This document shows positions 14,870-24,048 of a DNA stretch of 43,632 bases, piece after piece (within the stretch, counting starts at the first letter, position 1; the number at the start of each line of letters is the position of its first letter). Below the pieces are notes generated by a model. The model had not been told where the DNA came from, ran no database searches, and was given only the letters and a program-made list of their open reading frames with translations. This DNA comes from Eubacterium sp. (GTDB taxonomy: Bacteria > Bacillota_A > Clostridia > Lachnospirales > Lachnospiraceae), in the NCBI GenBank assembly GCA_024687845.1, contig JAILEL010000174.1, forward strand, positions 1 through 43,632, given 5' to 3'. The position numbers and the translations under genes were made by a program.

Positions 14870-16117
14870 TTATAAATAAGCCTTAATCCTTATGCCCTCT
14901 TCCAAATACTCTTCTTCAACTACTTCCCCATATTCTTTTATTCTCTGAACCTCTGACATCTCAGAATAAGGAATCAGCTTCTCAATCAGCTGTCTATCTT
15001 CTCTCAGAAGTTCATCTATAGCCATCCTGATATCATCCAGACCTGTCCCCATTTTGGCTGAAATCTGAACAGTCTTCACCGCCCGTTTATCAATCAGCCC
15101 AAGCCTGTCATCAGGATTTTCAAGCTTGTCTATCTTATTAAACAATGTAATTACTTTCTTACCAGTAGCCCCACTTATGTCATTTGTTATGCCTAGCATG
15201 TCCAGAGTCTCATAAGCAACCTTCATCTCCTGAACCCTGTCAGAGCTTGACGCATCTACAACATGAATAATATAATCTGCATATTTTGCCTCTTCAAGTG
15301 TACTCCTGAATGCATCTATAAGATTATGCGGAAGCTTTCTAATGAATCCGACAGTATCAGTCATCAGAATCTTCTGTTTACCCTTACCGCTCTTATATTC
15401 ATATACTCTGGTGGTTGTATCAAGTGTTGCAAAAAGTTTATCTTCAGCAAGAATTTCAGCTCCGGTCAAAGTATTGAGCAATGTTGATTTTCCAACATTT
15501 GTATAGCCAACTATAGCGAAAACCGGCGTTCTTCCTTTTATCCTGTCACGCCTTGTCAGTTCTCTATGTTCAACCACTTCAGCAAGCTCTTTTCTTAACT
15601 GAGCCACGCGGTTTCTTATAACACGTCTATCCTGCTCCAGCTTTTTTTCACCAGGACCTCTTGTTCCGATTCCACCACCAAGTCTGGATAATGCCGTTCC
15701 CTTTCCAGTTAGTCTTGAAAGCCTGTACTGAAGCTGTGCCAGTTCAACCTGAAGCTTTCCTTCTGCAGTTCTGGCATGTGCTGCAAATATATCAAGTATT
15801 ACCATTGTCCTGTCCATAACCTTTATATCAAGTTCATTTGACAGATTATACATTTGCGAAGGGCTCAGCTCATCATCAGTAATGATACCAGTCGCTTCGT
15901 TCCAACGAATCTCCTGAATCAGCTCATTGATTTTTCCACTTCCAATATAGGTAGCCGAATTAGGAAATGGTAACTTCTGCGTTATTCTTCCCACAACCTC
16001 TGCACCAGCAGTTCTGGCCAGCTCACCCAGTTCATTCAGGGAGGTTTCCACATCCGATTCTCCGGTATCCACCGCAACAAGTATTACACGTTCAAGCTTT
16101 TCTTTATTTTCAATCAT
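14870..16117 (-). CDS. hflX: Ribosome-associated GTPase HflX
   Basis: HflX is a GTPase that splits stalled or hibernating 70S ribosomes. The N-terminal nucleotide-binding domain contains ATYIGSGKINEL, followed by the helical linker with GGIGTRGPGEKKLEQDRR. The G domain has G1 GYTNVGKST, G3 DTVGFIRKLPH (switch II), G4 NKID and G5 SAKMG in order. The length of 415 residues is normal. AGGA lies about 10 nt before the ATG. It is 73 nt downstream of the Nudix gene on the same strand and is followed by a terminator. Confidence 0.96.
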   Translation of the reverse strand: MIENKEKLERVILVAVDTGESDVETSLNELGELARTAGAEVVGRITQKLPFPNSATYIGSGKINELIQEIRWNEATGIITDDELSPSQMYNLSNELDIKVMDRTMVILDIFAAHARTAEGKLQVELAQLQYRLSRLTGKGTALSRLGGGIGTRGPGEKKLEQDRRVIRNRVAQLRKELAEVVEHRELTRRDRIKGRTPVFAIVGYTNVGKSTLLNTLTGAEILAEDKLFATLDTTTRVYEYKSGKGKQKILMTDTVGFIRKLPHNLIDAFRSTLEEAKYADYIIHVVDASSSDRVQEMKVAYETLDMLGITNDISGATGKKVITLFNKIDKLENPDDRLGLIDKRAVKTVQISAKMGTGLDDIRMAIDELLREDRQLIEKLIPYSEMSEVQRIKEYGEVVEEEYLEEGIRIKAYL

Positions 16118-16190
16118 TCATATATTTCCTGTAATATTATGATGTAGGTGTCAAAAGTACCTTTTAACACCATATGACATACGGATTGCT

Positions 16191-16733
16191 TCACTTAGGT
16201 TTTTTAGTCGGATCCTTATGTGTGAATGCACCATTATGATTTCTCAGGAAGAAAAGAAGAGAGATAAATGACGTTTTATAAAGTACGAATTTCTTTTCGC
16301 GAAGCATCTCAAGTATTTCTTCCTCAGTTGCCCATTTTACCTCAGCTACTTCAGAAGTCTGAAGCTCCAGGCTATCAATATCCACATCCATATTGATGGT
16401 ATATATGTCATTAAAACCGCCATCAAAGTAAATGGTCATAGCAGGGCGTACATTTTCCAGATTCACATCTATTCCCACCTCTTCACGAAGTTCTCTCATA
16501 GCAGCTGTCTGACTGGAATCTCCTGCAATAGCGCTTCCTCCAGCAGTTATATCCCACATCCCTGACCAGCCATCTTTAAAGGGCTGACGTCTCTGAATCA
16601 GCATCCTTCCATCACTGCCAAAAACGCACGAATGAACCACAAGTCTATAATATCCGGCAGGAACCTTGTTACCCCTTTCAAGAGTCTTACCGGTTTTATT
16701 TCTGTGAATATCATACAAGTCAAAGCTCTCCAT
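16191..16733 (-). CDS. Nudix hydrolase, IDI-like subgroup
   Basis: The Nudix box runs from 66 to 88: G66, five residues, D72, seven residues, then RELREEVGI (80-88). The first glutamate of the canonical box is replaced by Asp72; the REUxEE core that binds magnesium is intact. The start (DLYDIHRNKTGKTLERG, then YYRLVVHSCVF) matches the isopentenyl-diphosphate isomerase-like Nudix subgroup, whose members usually hydrolyse nucleoside diphosphate derivatives of unknown identity. A GAGAGGGGG run sits 6 nt before the ATG. A TATAAT (16798-16803, minus) and an inverted repeat GTAACT/AGTTAC (16772-16791) lie upstream and could form a regulated promoter. The gene diverges from the HIT gene. Confidence 0.88.
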   Translation of the reverse strand: MESFDLYDIHRNKTGKTLERGNKVPAGYYRLVVHSCVFGSDGRMLIQRRQPFKDGWSGMWDITAGGSAIAGDSSQTAAMRELREEVGIDVNLENVRPAMTIYFDGGFNDIYTINMDVDIDSLELQTSEVAEVKWATEEEILEMLREKKFVLYKTSFISLLFFLRNHNGAFTHKDPTKKPK

Positions 16734-16894
16734 GATTACCCCCTCTCATTTCCCCATATACATTTTATCCAGTAACTGTTCAGTAAGTTACCTGATTATT
16801 ATATTTTATCAATACATTAAGTAAAAATCAAATTAACTATCAAAGAAAATATACACTTAACTAAAAACGTAAAGTGGCAATCCGCGCTTTGATA

Positions 16895-16903
16895 TGATAT
16901 AAT
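16895..16903 (+). promoter_or_regulatory. Extended -10 promoter of the HIT gene
   Basis: TGA directly before TATAAT (16898-16903) forms an extended -10 element; the -35 region is poor. It lies about 50 nt before the HIT start codon in the divergent region between the Nudix and HIT genes. Confidence 0.6.
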
Positions 16904-16952
16904 CGTCACTAATCAAAAAATATCGATTACCTATTGAGAGGAGAATTAAACA

Positions 16953-17372
16953 ATGACTAAGGATGATTGCATATTCTGTAAGCTTGCAAATGGAGTTTTT
17001 CCAACTAATAAAATATATGAAGATGAAGATTTTACTGTAATTCTTGATGCCAGTCCAGCTAATAAAGGACACAGTCTTATTCTTCCAAAGCAGCATTTTG
17101 ATAATCTGTATGCTATTGATGATGAAACAGCCGCTAAGGTTCTTCCTCTTGCCAAGAAAATAGCCGTTGTTATAAAGGAAGAATTAAATGCTGATGGTAT
17201 AAACATTGTTCAGAATAATGGTCTTGCAGCAGGCCAGACTGTTTTCCATTTTCATACTCATATAATCCCAAGATTTGACAACGATGGTTGCAATATTGGA
17301 TGGCCTCAGAAGGAACCAGATGCAGATGAACAAGCTGATCTCGCTGCTAAGCTTAGTGCAAAGCTTTCTTAA
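16953..17372 (+). CDS. HIT family nucleotide-binding protein (HinT-like)
   Basis: HIT proteins hydrolyse or transfer nucleoside monophosphates, typically splitting AMP from phosphoramidates or adenylates. The triad HFHTHIIP (H99, H101, H103) is intact, and N-terminal C6 and C9 in CIFC probably bind zinc with later histidines. NKGHSLILPKQHF (37-49) is the usual second block. With 139 residues it matches the family. GAGGAGA precedes the ATG by about 9 nt. It is the first of three plus-strand genes, 81 nt before the aldose epimerase. Confidence 0.94.
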   Translation: MTKDDCIFCKLANGVFPTNKIYEDEDFTVILDASPANKGHSLILPKQHFDNLYAIDDETAAKVLPLAKKIAVVIKEELNADGINIVQNNGLAAGQTVFHFHTHIIPRFDNDGCNIGWPQKEPDADEQADLAAKLSAKLS

Positions 17373-17453
17373 GATATAAGCGCAGAATTCAAAGAATAAA
17401 AGAAATTATTTAGCAGTAATCAGAAATGATTGCAGGAATCAAGGAGAATTATT

Positions 17454-18464
17454 ATGTCCGCAAGTGCTAAAATCGAAAAATATAAAGAAAAAGATATCGT
17501 TGTTCTTAAAGTAGGACGTTATGTTGCAAAGGTCGCACCTTTCAATGGAAGTAATATCATGTATATGAAGGATGTCGAAAATGACATCAACTTCTTCCGT
17601 TTTGACGAGAATCTTTCAATAGAAGAGCTTAAAGCCAGCGCAGAGGTTTATGGTTTCCCAACACTTCTCTATCCAAACCGTCTGAAGGATGGAATACTTA
17701 AAACAAGCGATGCCACTTATACATTTCCTATTGTTGATAAAGAAGGCCATAATGCATTACATGGATTTCTTCATAAGAGAGAGCATACTATTACATCAGT
17801 TTCAGCAACCGAAGATGAAGCGATTGTAAAAACCGAATATGTCTATGATGAAAATGATCCATTTTTTGAAACATTTCCTTTGAAGTTTAAAGCTCAGTTT
17901 ACTTTTAAACTGACCGAAGAAGGAATGTTCTATGATGTTACTATTACCAATCAGTCAGATAAGCAGCTACCTTATGGCATCTGTAATCACACTGCGATTA
18001 ATGGTCCATTTACTTCTGATGGCAACCCTCTTGATACAAGAATCTTCATTACTATAGGAGATAAATGGCCTCTTAATTTCAGAAATCTTCCAACCTGTGA
18101 TTTTGTGTCTCTTGACAATCACGACAGGCAGTACTTAACCGGTTCAATGATTCCTGTTAAGCATATAATCGATAATGATGTATATAATTGTGAGACCTAT
18201 GATGTAGATGGTCTGCCATTCCGTGGCGCTATTATTTCTGATACAAAAACCGGCAATTCAATAATCTATGAAGTAGATAACAACTTCAAATTCTGGGTCA
18301 TCTGGAATGATGGCGGTGAGAAGGGTTATTTCTGCCCTGAACCATCAACCTGGATGATCGATGCTCCTAATCTTCCACTACCCAAAGAAGAATCCGGATA
18401 TGAAGAACTCGCCCCAGGCAAAAGCAAAACAGTATATGAACATATTTACAGTAAAACAAAATAA
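17454..18464 (+). CDS. Aldose 1-epimerase (galactose mutarotase-like)
   Basis: The protein is a GH-type beta-sandwich mutarotase that interconverts alpha and beta anomers of aldoses. Likely active-site residues are H in ALHGFLH (near residue 101), H in CNHTAINGP (near 186) and the acidic residue in CPEPSTWMIDAPN near the C-terminus, the His-His-Glu order of the GalM fold. The length of 336 residues is normal. The start at 17454 is chosen for AAGGAGA 7 nt upstream; an in-frame codon at 17430 has none. It probably follows the HIT gene on one transcript and would support the phosphorolytic sugar use encoded further on. Confidence 0.88.
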   Translation: MSASAKIEKYKEKDIVVLKVGRYVAKVAPFNGSNIMYMKDVENDINFFRFDENLSIEELKASAEVYGFPTLLYPNRLKDGILKTSDATYTFPIVDKEGHNALHGFLHKREHTITSVSATEDEAIVKTEYVYDENDPFFETFPLKFKAQFTFKLTEEGMFYDVTITNQSDKQLPYGICNHTAINGPFTSDGNPLDTRIFITIGDKWPLNFRNLPTCDFVSLDNHDRQYLTGSMIPVKHIIDNDVYNCETYDVDGLPFRGAIISDTKTGNSIIYEVDNNFKFWVIWNDGGEKGYFCPEPSTWMIDAPNLPLPKEESGYEELAPGKSKTVYEHIYSKTK

Positions 18465-18475
18465 AATAGTTTATA

Positions 18476-18504
18476 TTGACAACCTTTTTACTATACTGTA
18501 TTTT
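18476..18504 (+). promoter_or_regulatory. Promoter of the acyl carrier protein gene
   Basis: A consensus TTGACA (18476-18481) is 17 bp from TATTTT (18499-18504). It begins just after the aldose epimerase stop, so the ACP gene can be expressed on its own. Confidence 0.55.
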
Positions 18505-18551
18505 CTTCTTAAGAGACTAATTATACAGATTGTTATGGAGGGGACAGAGTT

Positions 18552-18788
18552 ATGATATTTGATAAACTTGTTGAGATAATGATGGAACATTTATCAGTTC
18601 AGCCACAAGATATCACTATGGATACAGCATTTAAAGATGACCTTGCAGTTGATTCGCTTGATCTATATGACCTTGTAATGGCATTGGAGGAGGAATTCAA
18701 TATCGAAATGCCATCTGACAGACTTACCGATGTCGAAACCGTAGAGGATCTTATAAAAATTCTCAAAGAACTGGGTGTTGAAGAATAA
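18552..18788 (+). CDS. acpP: Acyl carrier protein
   Basis: The 78-residue acidic, four-helix protein carries acyl groups on a phosphopantetheine arm attached at S35 in the VDSLDLYDL motif. Helix II (DSLDLYDLVMALEEEF) and the C-terminal DVETVEDLIKIL are canonical. GGAGGGG lies 9 nt before the ATG. It stands apart from any fatty-acid synthesis gene in this window, so it may be the housekeeping ACP or a second copy used by another acyl pathway; an acyl-ACP thioesterase is encoded at 25.7-26.6 kb. The assignment as ACP is firm, the gene symbol less so. Confidence 0.92.
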   Translation: MIFDKLVEIMMEHLSVQPQDITMDTAFKDDLAVDSLDLYDLVMALEEEFNIEMPSDRLTDVETVEDLIKILKELGVEE

Positions 18789-18907
18789 AATTTCAAATAT
18801 TTGCGATTTTTATTATAATTTTAATTATTTTATCGAAAAATAATTAAAATGTTTACAGTTCGTTCATAATTATTTAAAAGTATGTTAAACACATTATTTA
18901 AATACTG

Positions 18908-19005
18908 TGGTATTATAATATCAGCTCAAGGAGATAAGTTTCCTTAAGAATTTAAATAGTGTGAAAGAAAAAGATGCTTCAAGAAAGCGTCTTTTTCTTT
19001 TTTAT
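18908..19005 (+). ncRNA. Candidate small RNA unit (promoter to terminator, no ORF)
   Basis: An extended -10 box (TGG directly before TATTAT at 18911-18916, with an overlapping TATAAT at 18914-18919) is followed about 45 nt later by a very strong terminator. The intervening transcript of about 75-80 nt has a short hairpin (CTCAAGGA with TCCTTAAG, one mismatch) that exposes an AAGGAGAT run, and no start codon with a reasonable frame. The -35 region is poor. It lies in the 336-nt gap between the ACP gene and the GH94 gene. It could also be an unlinked promoter and terminator by chance. Confidence 0.35.
18967..19003. terminator. Intrinsic terminator after the ACP region
   Basis: A 13-bp stem (18967-18979 with 18985-18997, one G-U pair) with a 5-nt loop is followed by TTTTTTAT on the plus strand. 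It may serve the ACP gene, 180 nt upstream, or the candidate small RNA. Confidence 0.8.
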
Positions 19006-19055
19006 AGACTTTTGAAATTCATATCCACCTGTTAATGTGGAAGCATAACTTAAAA

Positions 19056-19098
19056 AGGTGACGTCTTAAGATTATCACTTAAGCTTAAGGCGTCACCT
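19056..19098. terminator. Bidirectional terminator between ACP and GH94 genes
   Basis: A 15-bp stem pairs 19056-19070 with 19084-19098 (one G-U pair) around a 13-nt loop. The plus strand continues GATTTTTTAT and the minus strand CTTTTTAAG, so it can stop transcripts from both sides; it lies 27 nt after the GH94 stop. Confidence 0.85.
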
Positions 19099-19124
19099 GA
19101 TTTTTTATATTATATTTTCAATAA

Positions 19125-21575
19125 TTATCCAAGTACTACTTCTACCTTATGTACCTGTCCATCTCCGGCAACTGGAATTACATTTCCTTCAACTTCTTTG
19201 CCATCTACTGTAAGTGATACAACCCCTTTACATACATGATCTGGATTCTTAACGTTGATTTCATATGTATCTCCACGGAACTGACGAACTGCTTTAAATC
19301 CATCCCATGCACTTGGAATTGATGGATCAACCTTAAGTCCATTCCAGTCAGGTGTAACACCTATAATATACTGGCTGATTGCCACAAAGTTCCAGGCTGC
19401 TGTTCCTGTAAGCCATGAGTTCTTAGCCTCGCCCTGACGACCTGCATCCTTTCCTGCAACCATCTGTGCATATACATAAGGCTCTGTTCTATGAAGATCT
19501 GAAATATCCTCAAGGAATGCAGGAGCTATACGTGAATACCAGTCAAAGGCCTTATCACCCTGTCCAGCATATGCAGCAGCACAGATCATCCATGCATTAT
19601 TATGGCAGAATACACCAGCATTCTCTTTATATCCAGCAGGATATGTAGAAATCTCACCATACTCAATGTAGTACTTTGTGAAAGCAGGATTATTAAGTAC
19701 AAGACCATATTTGCATCCAAGTCTTTCTTCTACTGCATTGATAACCTTCTCAGCCCAGCCTTCTTCTTTACCAATATCAGACATGATACCAAAGCCCTGT
19801 GGCTCAATGAAGATCTTACCTTCTTCACATTCTTTAGAACCAACCTTACGTCCAAGATCATCATAAGCTCTAATGAACCATTCACCATCCCAGCCGTATT
19901 TCTTAATTGTTTCCTTCATCTTATCTATCTCTGCCTGAGCAGCTTCAGCTTCCTTCTCGTCACCCTTATATTTGCAAAGTGCAACATAATCAGGTCCAGC
20001 ATAAGTAAAGAGTGTTGCTACGAAGATTGACTCTGCAACATCTGAAAATCCTTTATCACCATACTTAGGTGATGTATAAGTCTGGAAGCTTTCTCCTGGT
20101 GTATCTGACCAGCAGGAAAGATTCAGACAGTCATTCCAGTCAGCTCTCATTGAAAGTGGAAGTCCGTGAGGACCAACTTCCTTAGCAACCTTGTAGAAGG
20201 ACTGATGTAAGTGATGCATCATTGACTGAGACAGAGACTCATCATTTCTATATGGAACCTGCTCATCAAGAATTGAATAATCACCAGTCTCCTTGATATA
20301 AGCAGCTGTTGACATGATCATCCACAGTGGATCATCTGAGAAGTTACCACCAAGAGTATCATTTCCCTTCTTAGTAAGTGGCTGATACTGATGGAAGCAT
20401 CCTCCATCCTCAAACTGTGTAGCAGCAAGATCAAGAATTCTCTCACGCGCTCTGTCCGGAATCTGATGAACAAATCCAAGAAGATCCTGATTTGAATCAC
20501 GGAAGCCCATACCACGGCCGATACCTGACTCAAAGTATGAAGCACTTCTTGACATATTAAATGTAACCATACACTGATACTGATTCCAGATATTAACCAT
20601 ACGGTCAACCTTTTCATCTGGAGTCTTAATTGTATATTTTGAAAGCAGAGCATCCCACATTCTATTGTTCTCAGCAAGTGCAATATCAACCTTCTCAGCA
20701 GTGTTGAACTTTTCAATCATTGCATAAGCTTTTGACTTATTCATGCTACCATCTGCATTCCATTTATCAGCACCATTTTCAACATAACCAAGCATGAATA
20801 CAAATGTCTTCTCTTCACCTGGTGCAAGATTCACCTTGATAGAATGAGAAGCGATAGGTGACCAGCCATCAGCCTTTGAATTCTTTGACTCGTTTGCAAA
20901 AACAGCATCAGGTCTGTCAAATCCATTGTACAGTCCCATGAATGACTCTTTGTCACAGTCATATCCATCTATATCAGCATTAACTGTATAGAATGCAAAA
21001 TGATCACGACGCTCTTTATATTCTGTCTTATGGAAAAGTGTTGAACCCTCAACCTCTACTTCACCTGTGTTAAAGTTTCTCTGGAAGTTAGTTGAATCAT
21101 CTTCTGCATTCCACAGACACCACTCAAGGAATGAGAACAGAGTAAACATCTTTGGAGAAGTTCCTTCATTCTTAAGTACAACCTTCTGAATCTCGGCATT
21201 CTCACCCTGAGGTACAAAGAAAGTAACTTCAGCCTTAAGTTCCTTCTTCTTTCCTGTAATAACTGTATATCCCATTCCGTGACGGCACTGATAAAAATCA
21301 AGCTCAGTCTTTACAGGTGACCAGCCTGGATTCCATACAGTATCATCATCATTAATGTAAAAATAACGACCGCCCATATCAACAGGAATGTTGTTATAAC
21401 GATAACGTGTAATTCTTCTAAGTCTTGCATCCTTATAGAAATGATATCCACCAGCAGTGTTCGAAATCAGTGAGAAGAATCCTTCTGTTCCAAGATAGTT
21501 AATCCATGGATAAGGAGTTCTCGGGGATGTAATTACATATTCTCTCTTTGCATCATCAAAATATCCGAATTTCAT
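19125..21575 (-). CDS. GH94 cellobiose phosphorylase
   Basis: The enzyme cleaves cellobiose (or a close beta-glucoside) with phosphate to give glucose 1-phosphate and glucose in the cytoplasm, saving one ATP. The 816 residues match the family in full: an N-terminal beta-sandwich ([27 protein letters not shown]), a helical linker, and the (alpha/alpha)6 barrel with [19 protein letters not shown] (346-364) and [10 protein letters not shown] (477-486), which holds the acid catalyst aspartate. The end [20 protein letters not shown] is typical. There is no signal peptide. AAGG precedes the ATG by about 11 nt. No sugar transporter is adjacent; the aldose epimerase and glgP elsewhere in the window fit the same metabolism. 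Cellodextrin specificity cannot be excluded. Confidence 0.93.
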   Translation of the reverse strand: MKFGYFDDAKREYVITSPRTPYPWINYLGTEGFFSLISNTAGGYHFYKDARLRRITRYRYNNIPVDMGGRYFYINDDDTVWNPGWSPVKTELDFYQCRHGMGYTVITGKKKELKAEVTFFVPQGENAEIQKVVLKNEGTSPKMFTLFSFLEWCLWNAEDDSTNFQRNFNTGEVEVEGSTLFHKTEYKERRDHFAFYTVNADIDGYDCDKESFMGLYNGFDRPDAVFANESKNSKADGWSPIASHSIKVNLAPGEEKTFVFMLGYVENGADKWNADGSMNKSKAYAMIEKFNTAEKVDIALAENNRMWDALLSKYTIKTPDEKVDRMVNIWNQYQCMVTFNMSRSASYFESGIGRGMGFRDSNQDLLGFVHQIPDRARERILDLAATQFEDGGCFHQYQPLTKKGNDTLGGNFSDDPLWMIMSTAAYIKETGDYSILDEQVPYRNDESLSQSMMHHLHQSFYKVAKEVGPHGLPLSMRADWNDCLNLSCWSDTPGESFQTYTSPKYGDKGFSDVAESIFVATLFTYAGPDYVALCKYKGDEKEAEAAQAEIDKMKETIKKYGWDGEWFIRAYDDLGRKVGSKECEEGKIFIEPQGFGIMSDIGKEEGWAEKVINAVEERLGCKYGLVLNNPAFTKYYIEYGEISTYPAGYKENAGVFCHNNAWMICAAAYAGQGDKAFDWYSRIAPAFLEDISDLHRTEPYVYAQMVAGKDAGRQGEAKNSWLTGTAAWNFVAISQYIIGVTPDWNGLKVDPSIPSAWDGFKAVRQFRGDTYEINVKNPDHVCKGVVSLTVDGKEVEGNVIPVAGDGQVHKVEVVLG

Positions 21576-21656
21576 AAATGATGTACCTTCCCTTCTTGAA
21601 AGATTATTATTTTGTGATTTAACGCCCTCCGATTATTGTTAAATACACATTTAGTA

Positions 21657-21685
21657 ATTATATACTAAAATTGCCTAAAACACAA
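21657..21685 (-). promoter_or_regulatory. Promoter of the GH94 gene, overlapping a terminator
   Basis: On the minus strand TTGTGT (21680-21685) and TATAAT (21657-21662) are 17 bp apart. The -35 and part of the spacer lie inside the hairpin 21671-21710. The start near 21650 gives a leader of about 75 nt. Confidence 0.5.
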
Positions 21686-21710
21686 GGATATCATCATGTG
21701 TTTTAGGCAA
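21671..21710 (-). terminator. Hairpin in the GH94 upstream region
   Basis: Perfect 14-bp arms (21671-21684 and 21697-21710) are followed on the minus strand by ATTTTAGT. It lies 30 nt after the ABC permease stop (21740) and probably ends the ABC export operon. Confidence 0.75.
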
Positions 21711-21739
21711 AATTGCATAAATTTGATACTAATCACAAC

Positions 21740-23038
21740 TTATTCATATCTAAGAGCATCAATAGGTGAAAGTCTGGCTGCTCGTCTGGCCGGATATAAT
21801 CCAAAAACGACTCCAACCAATGTTGAAAACAGGAATGAAATTATGATCATTGTAATCGGTGGCTGTACATTTACGGAAATGAAACTATATTCTTCAAGAC
21901 GAGATATTACAACCTTTGCAACTATGGCAATAATACCACCACTTAGAAGTCCCATCAATATTCCAATTATTCCACCAATAGCACATATAAGCACTGATTC
22001 AACCAGAAACTGAGCTTCAATAACCTTGTTCTTAGCTCCCAGCGCCTTTCTGATTCCTATCTCTTTTGTACGCTCCACAACTGAAACAAGCATAATATTC
22101 ATAACTCCAATACCACCAACTATAAGTGATATGGCAGCTATGATTGAGATAACTATTGTTATAACATCAAGAGCTTTGCTGATAGTCTTAAGCTGTTCTT
22201 CAAGACTCTGTATTAAGAGATAATAGTGACTATCTGATTTCTTTTTCGATTCAAAATATCGGGTAACATTTTCTTTTAATGTAACACCATCTATTCCTGG
22301 AGCACCATTAACGTACAAAACCTCATTATACTGATCTTTTTCAGGAGTTTCATTCAGATCCCAGCAATAGGTTACAGGTACGATCAGTTCTGTTACTTTG
22401 TCTTTTTCAGGAGTATCTGCTTTACCACTTATGGAGGATTTTTCATCGAGTTTGTAAACACCAATGATGTATGCAGATACTATTATCCCATCCGAGGTCT
22501 CGACTTCAATCCTCTTCCCAATAGGATTGCTCATATCATTTAAAGCATATTTTACAAAATTATCAGATACTACACAGACCTTTCTACGTTCAAAGCTGTC
22601 CTGAAATTCCAGATCTCGTCCCATAATTACTTCGTAGTTATTCGTCTCACAAAAGCCTTCAGAATAACCAGAGACATTAACCATCTTTTTATCTTCACCA
22701 TAATAATAGCTTGCAGGTCCTATATAATCATTAACACACACAGATGATATCTGTCCCGCAAATGCCTCTCTAAATTCATAGCAGTTCTGAAGATCAAACT
22801 TTACAGGCTCTTCTTCTTGCGAATCATCACCATTATTTATCCACATAAATGCTAACTGATTGGTACTCATCATATCAGAAAATGTACCTGATATCGTCTG
22901 TCTAAGCGATGATCCAAGTGTTGATATAGTTATAACGGCACTGATTCCAATGATAATACCGAGCATTGTAAGTATAGAACGCATCTTATTGGACCTAACG
23001 CAGGACCATGCAAGTCGGAGGTTTTCTGCAAAATTCAT
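21740..23038 (-). CDS. MacB/FtsX-type ABC transporter permease
   Basis: This is the membrane subunit of a tripartite-style ABC exporter. It has one TM segment near the N-terminus (ILTMLGIIIGISAVITI), an extracytoplasmic MacB-PCD domain of about 230 residues, and three C-terminal TM segments (VITIVISIIAAISLIVGGIGVMN; VESVLICAIGGIIGILMGLL; MIIISFLFSTLVGVVFGL). The VERTKEIGIRKALGA and YPARRAARLSPIDALRYE blocks are the FtsX-family signatures. The start codon shares one base with the stop of the ATPase gene (TAATG), so translation is coupled. Substrate, perhaps a peptide, lipid or antibiotic, is unknown. Confidence 0.93.
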   Translation of the reverse strand: MNFAENLRLAWSCVRSNKMRSILTMLGIIIGISAVITISTLGSSLRQTISGTFSDMMSTNQLAFMWINNGDDSQEEEPVKFDLQNCYEFREAFAGQISSVCVNDYIGPASYYYGEDKKMVNVSGYSEGFCETNNYEVIMGRDLEFQDSFERRKVCVVSDNFVKYALNDMSNPIGKRIEVETSDGIIVSAYIIGVYKLDEKSSISGKADTPEKDKVTELIVPVTYCWDLNETPEKDQYNEVLYVNGAPGIDGVTLKENVTRYFESKKKSDSHYYLLIQSLEEQLKTISKALDVITIVISIIAAISLIVGGIGVMNIMLVSVVERTKEIGIRKALGAKNKVIEAQFLVESVLICAIGGIIGILMGLLSGGIIAIVAKVVISRLEEYSFISVNVQPPITMIIISFLFSTLVGVVFGLYPARRAARLSPIDALRYE

Positions 23039-24033
23039 TATTCGTTTCCTCCCTTCAATGCATTCAATCTATCACTAATATTCATAGCATTTGTCGAACT
23101 GTTTTGAACAGGTCTTGTCTGTTCTGAAGCCATATTCTCAGAAGTTACTTGTTCCGATAACTGTATCTCAAAGTCCTGAGGATCATTCTTCTGTCCTGAC
23201 GCATTACCAGAAGCTGGTACCGGACCGCCAGATGCCATGATATTCTGTGGCTGAGCATAACCACCTTCCATTCTAGAAGTTTCCAGACTCATCTTATCCG
23301 CATTTGGATCATGTTTTCTGGCATCTCGTCTCAGCTTAAACATCTCATTCTTTGCATCTGATACTATATAGCCATCACTAATTGTTATTATTCTTTCTGT
23401 TTCTGAAGCAAGCTCCTTACTATGAGTGATAAGTACTATTGTCTTTTTCTGCTCATCGTGGAGTCTGTGGAAAATATCCATTATCAGATGACCTGTTTTT
23501 GAATCCAGAGCACCTGTTGGCTCATCGGCAAGTATAATGGAAGGATCACATGCGAGAGCTCTTGCTATAGCAACTCTCTGATTTTGTCCACCTGACAGCT
23601 CATTTGCTTTATGCTTATAACGCTTACTCATTCCAACCATTTCCAGAAGTTCCATGGCCTTATCTCTTCTCTCACCTCTGGACATTCCTGCATACATAAG
23701 AGGCACCTCAACATTTTCCACAGCTGAAATACGCGGAATCATGTAAGCACTCTGGAATACAAAGCCGATTTCTTTATTTCTGATCTCACTTAAGCGGTCA
23801 TCATCCATCTCAGATATATCTTCACCAGCAAGATAATACTGTCCCGAGGTTGGTCTATCCAACGCGCCAATAATATTCATCATGGTGGATTTACCGGAAC
23901 CAGATTCTCCTACCAGTGCAACAAATTCTCCATCATACACAGTAAGATCAATATCATGAAGTATATGCAGCTCATTTTCCATACCTTCATAGTATTTCTT
24001 ATTGATGTGCTGCATGTCTATTACTTTATTCAT
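23038..24033 (-). CDS. ABC transporter ATP-binding protein, MacB/LolD type, with C-terminal tail
   Basis: The ATPase that powers the adjacent exporter. Walker A GESGSGKST (near 44-52), Q-loop FVFQ, signature LSGGQNQRVAIARAL, Walker B IILADEPTGAL and the switch histidine in ITHSKE are all intact within the first 220 residues. About 100 extra residues follow, rich in Ser, Asn, Gln and Glu, with low complexity; these are unusual for the family. Two starts are possible: ATG at 24033 or TTG at 24039, which is better placed (7 nt) relative to AGGA. The stop of the adaptor gene is 10-16 nt upstream and the permease overlaps by one base. Confidence 0.92.
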   Translation of the reverse strand: MNKVIDMQHINKKYYEGMENELHILHDIDLTVYDGEFVALVGESGSGKSTMMNIIGALDRPTSGQYYLAGEDISEMDDDRLSEIRNKEIGFVFQSAYMIPRISAVENVEVPLMYAGMSRGERRDKAMELLEMVGMSKRYKHKANELSGGQNQRVAIARALACDPSIILADEPTGALDSKTGHLIMDIFHRLHDEQKKTIVLITHSKELASETERIITISDGYIVSDAKNEMFKLRRDARKHDPNADKMSLETSRMEGGYAQPQNIMASGGPVPASGNASGQKNDPQDFEIQLSEQVTSENMASEQTRPVQNSSTNAMNISDRLNALKGGNE

Positions 24034-24048
24034 ATGCAATCACACATC

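Noticed and set aside
20318..20716. Open frame of 132 codons inside the GH94 gene region
   Set aside because: It is an alternative frame of the phosphorylase gene with no ribosome site or recognisable product.
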